DNA from: Mermis nigrescens
Lineage: Eukaryota; Nematoda; Enoplea; Mermithida; Mermithidae
Length of the DNA stretch: 64,000 bases
Direction of reading: 5' to 3'
NCBI GenBank assembly: GCA_036768485.1
Contig: JAVLUZ010000144.1
Span: forward strand, 712,281-776,280
The notes under the pieces: generated by a model
The model's input: the letters and a program-made list of their open reading frames with translations, nothing else
The model's database searches: none
What the model was told of the DNA's origin: nothing
Made by a program: the position numbers and the translations under genes
Part shown: positions 26,401 through 35,272 of the stretch, one piece after another
Layout of the letters: every line of letters begins with the position of its first letter
How positions within the stretch are numbered: position 1 is the stretch's first letter

Positions 26401-28645
26401 ATTAAAATTTTTAGAAAATTTGAAAAAAAATTAAGTAAATGGAATAAAGTATAGTGACAAATTGAATGTATGGTGCAAATCGCCCGAAACTTTGATACTT
26501 TAGATTTTTGAGTTAAAAATTAATTAAAACCGTTTAAAAAGCACATTTTCTTTGGTTTTTTGGAAAATCAACAATTATGGGGGTCTCAGCCATTTCGCGG
26601 GGGTCATTAGCCCTTCTAGGGGTCCAAACCATACGTGTTCTTGTGGAGTGCGTTTCACTCCTTGAAATAAGAACTGACCCCCCCTCTCGCAAAATGTCCG
26701 CGACAGCCCGTCCCCACCAGAATTATCAGATTGTCACTTTTTTGTAAAAATTATGAAAAGTGTGCCTTTTTAGCGTTTTTAGCTTATTCATGGCTAAAAA
26801 CTCGAATTTTCGGCGCTTCGCGCCATATATACATTTTTTGACTATATTTTGTTCAATTTAATCGGTTTTTTCAAATTTTTTAGAAAATTCTTTGTTTTTA
26901 TGATCTAAAAAGAACCAGCATTGTGCGAATGGTCAAAAACAGTGTTTTTGACGTATACCCATCGTTTTTTAGCCCAGAATATACACTTTAAAAACTTTTT
27001 CTTGGGCCTGACCCCTCAGAATTCGCATGCTGTACATAAGTGGTCAAAACCCTAAACCATCAAGGATACGCATGGTGGTCATCTTACCTGGGCGTGGGGG
27101 GTTTGGGGGGTGCACCACCTTAGAAATTAAAATACCCCCTGAATGCAATTTTTGAATTTTTTGTTGTTTTTTAGCAATTTTTTGATGCCAATGGATAGTG
27201 CTCAATGAGAAACGTTGAAAATCGTGTTTTTCCGCCATACTACCATTTTTGAGGCCATTTTTTGACCTCTTAAAAATCTCGCACCCCCAGAATTTCGGTG
27301 CCGCCCACCTATGGTGGTCATTCGTTACAAGAATGGCTGAGATGTCAAAAAGGTTCCTTTGATGTTGGCTGAATGCGCATGCATTGAGTGAGAGTTTACA
27401 GTAAGCGGTATGTTACACAGTTGCAGACAGGTCCGTATTTGTGAGGGTGGGAGGTTGCTTGCCCATCCCTGCGGCCCGAAAAAATATTTAAGGCAAGATA
27501 ATGTCCTACCGATACCGAAATTTTATAGTTTTTTAAGTGAGAAAAAATCTGTTTTCCGAAAAGTCTGAATTTTACGATCTTAGTGGATAGAGAATGCCGG
27601 AAAATGTCGAAAAACGCTTACTTTGTGAGCTAACGAAGTTTCCGGTTTAAAAACGAATTTATGTTGGATCCGCCACCCCCCCTTGGCTGATTTTGTACGC
27701 GATCTGGGTGCAGATATTAGAGTTACCCCACCCTGGCTGACATTCCGGTTTCGCGCATTTTTTGTGCAAGAAAACTGCGTTTTCAGGCCATTTATGTGTG
27801 CTTTTTGCCATTTTTGATTAAAAATTGAAGACCATTCGCCTTATCACTATAGGTGGGCGGCACCATAATTCTGGGGATGCGAGATTTCTCAAAGATAAAA
27901 AATGGCCTTAAGAATGGTGTTATGGTGAAAAAACTCAATTTTTCAACGTAAATTTCAAAAATAGAATTCTGGAGGGGGTATTTTGGTTTCTGTGGGGGCA
28001 TATTCCCTAACCCCCCACGCCCAATTATGCTTATCACCCTGAAAATGGCCGACTGCTACACCCTCCCTAAATTATGAGCCGTTACTTGCATGCAGGCTGT
28101 TACTTAACGTTCCGTACTTGATTACACAATTAGGTACTTAATTCCAGGCCCGGTCTTAGGCATTTGGGGGCCCTGTGCGGGGTATCTTTTGGTACTTATT
28201 GGAAGCATTTGTGCAGTGGTGCATGTGGCAGGGCCCCATCGGGGCCCCGGGACCCTGTGCGGCCGCACACTCCGCACATGCCTAAGACCGGGCCTGCTTA
28301 ATTCAATTGCGTACTGAATAGCTATATTGCTGAATGATTTACGTCATTAGTTTATTTGTCCATCTTTTATTAAACTTGTTTAGTTTAATAATATTATTTA
28401 ATTAGGTAATTAAATTTTTACTTCTTAATTATTTTAATTACTTGATTAATATGTGTATTAATTTTATAATGTAATATTTATTAATTAGCTTACATATAGG
28501 AGAAGCGTCAAAGTCTAAATTTTTTTATTCATGCCTCCCGACAAAACTTTCTTTCAGATCCGAATGGACCAATCATCCAACGATAATGCCCGATGCGATA
28601 GTTAGAAATTTTTCTCACTTCGTTGACCTTGTTTTTAAACAGTAA
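14365..28645 (+). CDS. LHPP: LHPP-like HAD phosphatase gene, six exons, complete (270 aa)
   Basis: Join 14365-14498, 18263-18450, 21794-21947, 23147-23303, 25437-25528 and 28558-28645. Every intron is GT-AG and the phases agree, giving 813 nt and 270 residues, the length I recall for human LHPP. LHPP (phospholysine phosphohistidine inorganic pyrophosphate phosphatase) is a cytosolic HAD-superfamily enzyme described as acting on pyrophosphate and on phosphohistidine or phospholysine. HAD motif I is LLIDINGVLFD with nucleophile D19 (N21 replaces the usual second Asp; from memory LHPP-type enzymes also lack it). Motif II is CSNETQ (S57), motif III is VFGKP (K192) and motif IV is VGDDIISD (D217, D222). 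LISMG and YKETDGLKLDLGAYIKALEF in the cap region are typical of LHPP. The related HDHD2 fits less well. All catalytic positions are intact, so it is probably functional. The introns are unusually rich in transposons. Confidence 0.92.
14855..15264 (-). mobile_element. Jockey/CR1-type LINE fragment (3' part)
   Basis: On the minus strand it reads the C-terminal tail of a LINE reverse transcriptase: YDQRLVQLGLERLESRRLYN, then DLTLAFSIIRFNILPFEDFF, then (after a frameshift near 14975) RVISVWISLPEEVISAP and a stop near 14862. The LGLxxLExRR block and the W-SLP-VV-AP block are typical of such tails. The element is cut at 15264 by the hAT-like insertion and continues at 17719. Confidence 0.85.
15265..17718. 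mobile_element. hAT-like element, 2454 bp, with CCGGGTACCCGGGTA ends
   Basis: It is flanked by a perfect 8-bp duplication GTCGCAAT (15257-15264 and 17719-17726). The termini are inverted: TAGAGCTGCACGC at the left, and TAGAGCTGCACAC when the right end is read in reverse. Both subterminal regions hold arrays of GGGTACCCGGGTA-like palindromes (15295-15390 and 17605-17700). No transposase was recognised inside, so it is probably non-autonomous. It carries three copies of the GGCGCTTCGCGCC-type hairpin (15929, about 16909, about 17244) and a nested MITE (16317-16582). Confidence 0.88.
16317..16582 (+). mobile_element. Family A MITE, copy 4, nested in the 2454-bp hAT-like element
   Basis: A full-length copy with a perfect 8-bp duplication GGTTGCGA (16309-16316 and 16583-16590). 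This fixes the family's borders. Confidence 0.93.
17719..17870 (-). mobile_element. Jockey/CR1-type LINE fragment (continuation)
   Basis: The minus strand reads KDKSLLGKAFVNYVRPVLEY and GVVVWNPF, the block just before the piece at 14855-15264. Removing the inserted element and one copy of its 8-bp duplication restores a continuous alignment. The upstream part of the LINE is missing. Confidence 0.85.
17829..17871. repeat. Perfect 19-bp inverted repeat with 5-nt loop
   Basis: TAAAATACCGTTTTCAGCG, loop CAAAA, then the exact reverse complement. It marks the upstream edge of the split LINE fragment. Confidence 0.92.
18263..18450 (+). CDS. LHPP: LHPP exon 2
   Basis: The acceptor is TTAATAG and the donor is CCAA|GTACTT. 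One nucleotide completes R45, 62 codons follow, and one nucleotide is left over. It contains HAD motif II (LCSNETQ) and the segment RPHLLIHP, which aligns with the RPYLLIH-type stretch of LHPP. Confidence 0.9.
18977..19110. repeat. 21-24 bp tandem repeat (GGTGGGTCCGTCCCTGAAAAA)
   Basis: Six units in LHPP intron 2. No inverted partner array was seen nearby. Confidence 0.88.
20030..20240 (+). mobile_element. Family D repeat, copy 1
   Basis: It contains CAATTTTTGGCCAAAAACGC, a GGGGGATGAGG-type block, GGGTGGGGGATTC and CCCCCTGTTACATGCATGG. Confidence 0.72.
20270..20605 (+). mobile_element. Family C repeat, copy 1
   Basis: Family C is about 350 bp with blocks GACTATATTTTGTTCAATTT, a CGTCAGAAACGYCAAAAA-type block, and an end CATGCTGTGCATGTATGG. 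This copy is in LHPP intron 2. It lacks the GGCGC hairpin. Confidence 0.75.
20612..21315 (+). mobile_element. Family G repeat, interrupted by a family B MITE
   Basis: It shares with 43365-43727 the blocks GGAAATACGAATAATTTTTA, GACCCCCATAGGAAAAA, and GCCTGTCTGCAAGTA. The interruption is 21022-21191. Confidence 0.68.
21030..21183 (+). mobile_element. Family B MITE, 154 bp, with perfect target duplication
   Basis: The ends CCACACATGGGCGTGAGGGA and TTGCTACCCATTTAT resemble family A. The flanks are both ACTTACAG (21022-21029 and 21184-21191). It interrupts a family G repeat. Confidence 0.88.
21353..21608 (+). mobile_element. Family A MITE, copy 5 (LHPP intron 2)
   Basis: A full-length copy flanked by GGTTTAGA and GGGCTAGA (6 of 8 match). 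Confidence 0.85.
21794..21947 (+). CDS. LHPP: LHPP exon 3
   Basis: The acceptor is TAATGCAG and the donor is ACTGG|GTACCA. The exon has 2 nt, 50 codons and 2 nt. It encodes the cap segment LLTEFDGL through CQLISMGT. The codons are richer in G and C than the flanking introns. Confidence 0.92.
22530..22788 (+). mobile_element. Family A MITE, copy 6 (LHPP intron 3)
   Basis: A full-length but diverged copy with the TGTCAATGGATAGTGCTCGA core. It is followed directly by a family D repeat. Confidence 0.85.
22798..22985 (+). mobile_element. Family D repeat, copy 2
   Basis: It follows family A copy 6 directly and shares GGCTTTGGGGGATGAGGGGA and GGGTGGGGGATTCCCC with copy 1. Confidence 0.72.
23147..23303 (+). 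CDS. LHPP: LHPP exon 4
   Basis: The acceptor is TTTATAG and the donor is GATGAG|GTATCG. One nucleotide completes G159 and 52 codons follow. It contains the YKETDGLKLDLGAYIKALEF block and the motif III lysine in FGKP (K192). Confidence 0.93.
23488..23886 (+). mobile_element. Family C repeat, copy 2 (near full length)
   Basis: It runs from CCATACATGATCTGTGGGG to CCATGCTGTGCATGTATG, so the ends are weak inverted repeats. It contains GGCGCTTCACGCC. Confidence 0.82.
24426..24621 (-). mobile_element. Family A MITE, copy 7, interrupted by the 656-bp MITE
   Basis: An inverted copy whose distal end (CCCAACCCCTACACCCAGGT) resumes after 25280. The insertion point is a TA dinucleotide. Confidence 0.85.
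24622..25277. mobile_element. 656-bp MITE with about 270-bp inverted repeats, TA target site
   Basis: The termini CAGTGATTGCCATGAAAGAT and its near-perfect reverse complement are flanked by TA on both sides, as in Tc1/mariner-type elements. The arms run about 24622-24893 and 25008-25277 with a centre of about 115 bp. No transposase is present. It is inserted in the far end of a family A MITE (24426-24621 with 25278 onward) inside LHPP intron 4. Confidence 0.88.
25437..25528 (+). CDS. LHPP: LHPP exon 5
   Basis: The acceptor is AATTTTAG and the donor is TGGAG|GTTATA. The exon has 30 codons plus 2 nt. It carries HAD motif IV, VMVGDDIISDIEGAQTCGIR, which binds the catalytic magnesium. It starts 159 bp after a 656-bp MITE and its target duplication. 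Confidence 0.92.
26095..26358 (+). mobile_element. Family A MITE, copy 8 (LHPP intron 5)
   Basis: A diverged forward copy with the core ACCAATGGATAGTGCTCGAT and the end GCTGCCCACCCATAG. Confidence 0.82.
26650..27040 (+). mobile_element. Family C repeat, copy 3
   Basis: It contains the exact hairpin GGCGCTTCGCGCC at 26812-26824 and the end GCATGCTGTACATAAG. Confidence 0.8.
27082..27312 (+). mobile_element. Family A MITE, copy 9 (LHPP intron 5)
   Basis: A forward copy with a perfect duplication GGTGGTCA(T) on both sides (27074-27082 and 27313-27321). Confidence 0.9.
27848..28026 (-). mobile_element. Family A MITE, copy 10, internally deleted
   Basis: An inverted copy from GGTGGGCGGCACCATAATTC to CCCCACGCCCA. 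The core between CAACGT and AAATTTC lacks about 60 bp. Confidence 0.8.
28145..28296. mobile_element. 152-bp hAT MITE (CAGGCCCGGTCTTAG termini)
   Basis: The inverted termini CAGGCCCGGTCTTAGGCAT and ATGCCTAAGACCGGGCCTG are flanked by a perfect 8-bp duplication CTTAATTC (28137-28144 and 28297-28304). It is too short to code and lies in LHPP intron 5. Confidence 0.93.
28558..28645 (+). CDS. LHPP: LHPP exon 6 with stop codon
   Basis: The acceptor is CTTTCTTTCAG. One nucleotide completes R242, then 28 residues and TAA follow. The tail TNHPTIMPDAIVRNFSHFVD matches the LHPP C terminus in layout (a His-Pro after TGK, then a hydrophobic helix). No AATAAA lies close downstream. The first one I noticed is near 29175, about 530 bp away. 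Confidence 0.88.
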
Positions 28646-29490
28646 TCGTTCTGTTTCGCGATATTTATCTATATACACATACGTGCGTCCTCATATTTGT
28701 TGACTCTGTGGGCTTTATAATTTTTTTAGGAAATATTATAATTGTTATGTTTAACAGTGTCGAAATATTGAAAGTTTTTTTAAACTTTTAAAAGTTATGA
28801 AAAGTCGGAGTTCCTAAATTTTAAAATCGCATTCAAAATTCGACATCGAAAAGTGAAAAATCTAAAATTCAGAAATTCAAACTTCAGAAAGGGCCAAAAT
28901 TGACGGTAGGCGAAAAAATCTAATTTTCGACGTTTTTCAACCGAGTTCCATCCGTCAACAAAAAAAAGCAACAGAAAAAATATCTAAAAAATGGGGTCCT
29001 GACTAGCTAGCGAAAGTTTTCAAGTTTCTCGCGGTTAATTTTTCTACGCGGGAATACAAACCTTTCCGCTTGTGTTTGCATTGTTGGCAGGCATTTGAAA
29101 GCGCGAAGAAGCTGCAAAAAATTTAAACCGACACTTAGCCGAATTTCAACTTTTTAACGACGGTTACTCAATTGAATAAATGATTTGGGTATTTGGGTAC
29201 AAGAACATTCCACTCGGAGAGAAGAATTTAAGATTTTTCACTTCCTTATAAGCATGTCGCTGCCATGCCTTTACAGGGCCAAAATTTAGGGAGTATTGTC
29301 TAGTGGCTTAAGAATTTCCGAGGGTCGAAAAATTATTTTAAATTTCTATCAAGCTCATGCGCCCTTCTTTGCCTACTGTCCTCACATTTAAAATTTTGAG
29401 CTTCGCACGTCAGATGTGCTAGTAGTTGTACCCATATGCGTTTGGGGGGGCTTCGACCCCCCAGAATGATAAGTGAACTCCCGCAAAATG
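28646..29490. other. LHPP 3' flank
   Basis: It should hold the LHPP 3' UTR. No clear poly(A) signal lies close to the stop. No other gene seen. Confidence 0.5.
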
Positions 29491-29496
29491 GCTGGC

Positions 29497-29782
29497 GACC
29501 ATACCTGGGCGTGGGGGTATGCACCACACCTGGGCGTGGGGGTATGCACCCCCCTGAGAAACCAAAATACCCCCCCTTAGAAATCAAAATACCCCCCCCC
29601 AGAATTCAATTTTTGAAAATGTTTTTCGTTTTTTTTTCGCAATTTTTTGATGCCAATGGATAGTGCTCGATGAGAAACGTCGAAAAATGGTGTTTTTCGC
29701 CATACCACCATTTTTAAGGCCATTTTTTGACCTTCAAAAAATCTTACACCCCCCCAGAATGTTCTTGCTGCCCTCGTATGGT
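29497..29782 (+). mobile_element. Family A MITE, copy 11, with duplicated 5' end
   Basis: A forward copy in which the ACCTGGGCGTGGGGGTATGC end is present twice (29504 and 29527), a 23-bp tandem duplication. Confidence 0.85.
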
Positions 29783-29787
29783 ATGCA

Positions 29788-30000
29788 CTACACAAACACC
29801 AAAATACCCCCCCCCCTCACCAGAATTCAATTTTTGGAATTTTTTTGTTTTTTTCGGAATTTTTTTATGCCAATGGATAGTGCTCGATGAGAAACGTTGA
29901 AAAATGGTGTTTTTTAGCCATACTACCATTTTTGAGGCCAAATTTTGACCTTTGGAAAAATCTTGCACCCCCAAAACTTTGGTGCCGCCTACTTATGCTG
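29788..30000 (+). mobile_element. Family A MITE, copy 12, 5'-truncated
   Basis: A forward copy directly after copy 11. It lacks the usual start and ends TGGTGCCGCCTACTTATG. Confidence 0.82.
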
Positions 30001-30002
30001 TC

Positions 30003-30290
30003 GACCCCCCCCCAGAATTGTCGATTTTTCGTAGAACTAGTAGAAAATGTACCTGGCGTTTTGAGCTCATTTTAAACTCAAAAGTCAAATTATCGGTGCT
30101 TCGTGACATATGTACACATTTCCTGACTATATTTCGTCAAGTTACACTTTTTTAAGAAATTTTTTCATGTTTTTATATTCTGGAAAGAACGAGCATTGTC
30201 CGAAACGTCAAAAAAAGTGTTTTTGACGTATGTACACCTACCGTATTTAGCCCAAACAAGGCACCTTACGAAATGTTTTTGGACCTGACT
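30003..30290 (+). mobile_element. Family C repeat, copy 4, truncated
   Basis: A forward copy cut at its 3' end by family A copy 13. Confidence 0.75.
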
Positions 30291-30295
30291 ACCAT

Positions 30296-30538
30296 AGGTG
30301 GGCAGCACCAGAATTCTGGGGTGGGAAGGGGGGGGTGAAAAAATTTTCAAAGGTCAAAAAATTGTCTTAAAAGTGGTCGTATGGCGAAAAAAACACCATT
30401 TTTCGACGTTTCTCATCGAGCACTATCCAATTGCATCAAAAAATCGCTGAAGAAGCAAAACAAATTTCAAAATTTGAATTCTGGGGTGTATTTCAACCTC
30501 TGGGAGGTTCATACCCCCCTCCCCCCACGCCCATGTGT
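30296..30538 (-). mobile_element. Family A MITE, copy 13
   Basis: An inverted copy from ATAGGTGGGCAGCACCAGAA to CCCACGCCCATGTGTG. It sits between a forward and a reverse family C repeat. Confidence 0.85.
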
Positions 30539-30542
30539 GCTG

Positions 30543-30860
30543 ACCACCGCCCTTCTCCTTCAGAATTGCTGTTGGTGGGAATTCTGGGGGACTGAAATAT
30601 TGAAGTGCTTTTCTGGACTCAAAAACTGAATAAGCGTCAAAAACATTATTTTTCGGCCTTTCTGACGATGTTTTTCCTTTTTTATAGCGTAAAAACATAA
30701 GAACATTTCGAGGAAATGTAGAGAAGTTCGAGTAAATTGAACAAAATATAAGGTTGTACGTATACGGCGGCCGAAAATTTGGCACTTTCGAGTTATCAGA
30801 TGGCTGAAGCATAAAACAACACATGTTTACGAATTTTTGTAGAAAAATCGCGAATGGGGA
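30543..30860 (-). mobile_element. Family C repeat, copy 5, inverted
   Basis: It reads in reverse with GTAAATTGAACAAAATATAA and TTTCTGACGATGTTTTTCC blocks. With copy 4 it forms an inverted pair around a family A MITE. Confidence 0.72.
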
Positions 30861-31084
30861 TGATTTCTTTTCTGGGAGGACGACTATACCTATTGTCTGT
30901 CAACAGAAATAGGTACCTATTGTCCGTCTCACTTGTGTGAGACACAACAGGTAGGTATACCTATAGTCTGTTTCATTTAACTCGATATATTGCTTTTTTA
31001 TAGTTGATTTTGTGTTCCATGTTTACCGATTGCTTGAAGTAAACTTCACTGAGTCAGCGTCAGTGTCAAAATCACTGTTCTGGA

Positions 31085-31352
31085 AAAGTAACGACAGGTG
31101 CACACACATGTGCGTGGGTGGGGGTTGCACCACCGTGAAGTTAGAACCCCCTCCAGATTAATTAAATTATTTATTATACACATATACGAATCGCATGCCG
31201 AATGGATTTTGAAGACGTTAAAAAACATCTTTTTGGAGATTTTTTAAAAAATACGCTCAGTGGGTAGAACAGAACTCTATTTTTAGTTACATTCTTGGCG
31301 ATTTTACTTATCCTGACCCCCCTCCCAGAATTTTCTCGCTACCCACGTATAT
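31085..31352 (+). mobile_element. Family B-like MITE
   Basis: It runs from CACACACATGTGCGTGGGTG to TTCTCGCTACCCACGTATAT and shares TTTTAGTTACATTCTTGGCG with the copy at 21030. Confidence 0.7.
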
Positions 31353-31851
31353 ATATATGTAGAGATTATTAAAAATCTAATACATGAAAATTAATTATTT
31401 CCATACGCACGTATGCGACCGTTAAGCGTTGTGCTTAAAGCCACTCGCCCAGGACCACCTTCCCCTAAAAATTATCATATTTTCATTCCTTTCCCATGCA
31501 TATTTTTCAATCAAAATCGGGGATAGAAACGTGCACTCGCTTAATGCGACTTGAGTAAGAATTGGTATATGTGTTATCATATCATTTGTGTACTTAAGGA
31601 GCATATGTGTGTGTCTTACTTTTGTTCCTACCCCGTTTGTATATACTTTTACCATAAGCTTTTGCCCATAGGCCTATTGTCATATTTGTGTGTCCATTTC
31701 AACTTTCTTTGTTTGTCTGTGTACGCCTCTTTTTGTATGCCGGTTAAAACTGCGAGCGAGTGCAGTTTTGACGGCACTTTACGATTATCCTTTTCAGATT
31801 GCGTTTTTCTAAGCCTGAGAGCCTCTTTTGCCTGCTTCCACGCGGTCCTGT

Positions 31852-32962
31852 CTCGCTAGACCCACCATCCAGCTTGACCCACCGTCCCGCTAGACCCACT
31901 GTCCCGCTAGACCCAATTTTTTGTCCCGCTAGACCCACTGGAAGTCTCGCTAGACCCACCACGTGCATAATGAGGTGTCCCGCTAGACCCACCGTTTTGC
32001 AACCGTCCGGCTAGATCCACTGTCTCGGAAGACCCACCAGAGAAGAAAATTAAGTACGCTTATAAGCAAAAACAGAAACGCTTACAAAGTGTATCCATTC
32101 AAGTATATATGTTTAGTCAAATATATAAATAATTAATTAAAAAATAATTACATTTAATTAACCACCTAATCAATTAAATTTAATTAATAAATAAATAAAT
32201 TTTGTATATTATTGCATGAAATTGTGTACATTAAAAATTATAACATGCAAGGTATATGTGCTTGCGTGCATGTGTGTGGCAATGGTACCAGCCATGGCCG
32301 ATTATTTTTTACAAATAAATTTCTATTTTTCATGTCAAGGAATACACTCTTGTCAAACACATTTCAGGTGCATTTTTTGCTTTCTATTGTAATGGTATTG
32401 TACTCTTTGTATCCTCCGATCAGGGAATTCTCGCATACTAAGGCATACAGATTGAAGCGTTGACACTGCATTCTAATAACAGTACAGATATGAGAATATT
32501 ATAGTGTACCGGAAATTAGGCGGTAATGTTTGATATGATAAAAGTTGCTGATTTTTAATGTACCTACCGACTTGTCATATTCGAATGAAGTACCTATGGT
32601 AATTATATACAATCGCACATTCATAAAAACAAACTAACCGCTGGTTATTGACTGTCATTCACCTCAAACTTGCTTTTAAATTGATAATTACAAAGAATTT
32701 TGCAGAATTCACTTGAACGTCTTGATAACTATTTTTCATTTCACATGTAAATGTATGATTTCATTTTTTTCGGGTAGGTCTTCCGAGACGGTGGGACTAG
32801 CGGGACGGTCGCAAAATGGTAGGCCTAGTGGGACACCTCATTATGCACGTGGTGGGTCTAGCGAGACTTACGGTGGGTCTAGCGGGACGAAAAAGTGGGT
32901 CTAGTGGGACGGTGGGTCTAGTGGAAAGGTGGGTCTAGCGGGACAGTGGGTCAAGCTGGTCA
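31852..32962. mobile_element. Fold-back element with CCCGCTAGACCCACC tandem arms
   Basis: The left arm (about 31852-32041) is a tandem array of 17-18 bp units CCCGCTAGACCCACCGT. The right arm (about 32774-32962) is the same array inverted (GGTGGGTCTAGCGGGAC). A shared spacer, CGTGCATAATGAGGTG and its complement, confirms they are true inverted copies. The 730-bp AT-rich centre has no recognised gene. Confidence 0.85.
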
Positions 32963-33399
32963 CAATCCTTCAAACAGTGTGTCTTTTTCCTTTTTTGCCA
33001 TACATAGAGTAGGTCTCCATACGTGCCGTCTAGCTGCTCGGCTGCAGAACTCGTTGTATAGTTTTGTGCGTTGGGAATGCGTATTTTCGCCCGTACGCTT
33101 TTCTTTTATCATTCGTTTTTGTATGCCAACTGGCACACTAGATGTATGCCTTTGGGTGTGATTTGCGCCCATGTTAAATACATTATTTGATTTTACATAT
33201 CAGCGTAATTCGGCTACAGCAGCATGAATCCTCCATGCTGTCGAATTTTCATTATCTGATAATTTTTCTGTCAAACAATATTGTAAAAATTAATCATGTA
33301 GCGCGTTAGCGCGTACCTATAATATACTTGGGTACCTCTAACACCTGTGCACCCCCTACAGCTATAACAGGACACATCTAGAAGGTGCGGTTTTTTTTA

Positions 33400-34560
33400 A
33401 AAGATGGATAATAAAAAAATTCGCTGCCCGTGTTTTTTTTTCTTGAAACTCAAAACTGGCTGTGTAAAGAAGGTGTAAAGGTTTTGTGTAACGTTATAAC
33501 ATAGGATAAATTTTGGGAGGTTTTTTAGGCGGCATGTGGACAACTCAGTATTGACTCCTCAAATAAATTAATGGCACAGATTTGTCGAGGAAGGGATGCT
33601 CCAAATTAAGTTTTTTCGTTTGTTGAAATTCGCATTAGATCTCGAATGGAAGTGTAAAGAGTGCGAAAATCTGGGGGTGAAAAAGCACATTTTGGCCGAG
33701 TTTTCAACTTAATTATGTCTAATACTAACTCCGGTTATGAGTTTTTAAAAAATGATTTCTGACAGAAATGTAGAGCGGATCAAGGGCTACAATCTGTTTA
33801 TAAGCAGACTTTTCTACGCTCAATAGGGAGTAAGGTCCTGGGGTTTAAAGTTTACACTCTAGTCGATGGTGTAAAAAACAGATTTTAACTAAGAATTCTC
33901 TGCCAGCTTTTTCCGCTTATGAGTCAGGCTAGAATGAGTATAACAGTAATCAAGCAGCTCCTAGGGGCTACCTGTCGCAGCAAACCGCGTTCAAAAAACG
34001 CAATATTGAGTTATTTATTGGGGTGTAAAGTTCGAAATCAGACGTGAAAAATGGGCGAAAAAACACGTTTTTTCCCAATTTTGATTGGTAAATCATATCA
34101 AATAATTTTTTGCAACAGAAGTTTTGCACATAGAAACGTACTATGACTCGAAAGCTACAAACTGTACCAAACCGAATTCCTTTACGCTCAATGGGGAATA
34201 CGGTACGAATTTTAAAGTTTACAATGTTCTGAATGATGGAAAATATGTCTTTGTTTGGGTTTTGTTCGCCACTTTCTCCTTTCAGAAGTCAGGATAGGTC
34301 CAATAGAATAAAAATAAAGTGCCTTATATGGGGTGTATGTCATAGCGGATCGCGTATGTCTAAACCAATATTAAGTGAGTGTAAAGTCAAGAATGGGGTG
34401 CTTTAAACAGGTTTCTGTCTTGTTTCTTTCTGCCAGCTTCTCCGGTTATGAGTCAGGGACATGATTCTCAAGTCTGTAAATGAACCTGAAACCAAATTCG
34501 GTACGCAATTTCGGGCGCGTATGTTTACACTCAACAGTTCAGTAAAGTGGTTTAAACCCA
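33400..34560. repeat. Degenerate satellite, about 370-bp monomer
   Basis: Blocks such as TTTACGCTCAATGGGGAATA, TTTAAAGTTTACA and CCGGTTATGAGTCAGG recur at about 370 bp (for example 33785 and 34153). GTGTAAAG is frequent throughout. Confidence 0.65.
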
Positions 34561-35070
34561 TGTTAATTTATCCTTACGACATTATGGAGACTTACTATTT
34601 TCATAAAAGTTGGTCGTAATATCAAAGCAATATTAAAATTACGATTCTGACTCAAATCTTTTTTACACTAGGTGTTAACATATCGTTTACACTACATATT
34701 AATCTTCGTTTTAGAGCCTTACGGAAACCTAATTTTTTCCTTATGACCAGAAATTTTTAAGGAATCAAGTGTGAGAAGTCGGTTAGACACATTTTTTTAC
34801 ACAACAGTGGTGTAAACTGTTTTACACCTAATGTTAATTTGTCATTAGACCATTGTTGAGACGTGATGTCTTTATAAATGTTGATTGTAATATCCGCGTA
34901 ATATCAGATTTACGAATCCGACTAAAATCTTCTGTGCATTCTGTGTATGTAAGTAAACACTGCATATGAACTTTCGACCTAGAGCCTTGCAAAAACATAA
35001 TATTTTTCTTAAATTCAAAAAACAATAAATGAAGTGTGAGATGCCAGTTGGGGGCGTTTGTTTACAACGA
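34550..35070. repeat. Two-copy tandem repeat, about 257 bp, with TTTACAC motifs
   Basis: 34550-34800 and 34806-35060 share AATGTTAATTTGTCATTAGA- and TTGTAATATCCGCGTAATAT-type blocks and an AGAGCCTTACGGAAAC-type block. It is probably related to the satellite before it. Confidence 0.68.
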
Positions 35071-35104
35071 CGTTTTTCAAAAGTGGTCTTATAACGATTA
35101 GAAC

Positions 35105-35272
35105 ATAGGTTTTGGCTTACGAGAAACCAAAATACACCCCAGAATTCAATTTCAAAATTTTTATATTATTATTTCGTAATTTTTTTATGCCAATGAATAG
35201 TGCTCGATGAGAAACGTTGAAAATGGTATTTTTCGCCATGCCATCATTTTTAAGGAAATTTTGACCTTATGG
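35105..35272 (+). mobile_element. Family A MITE, copy 14, truncated at both ends
   Basis: The core only, with ATGCCAATGAATAGTGCTCG and GAAAATGGTATTTTTCGCCA. The terminal GC-rich parts are gone. Confidence 0.78.
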
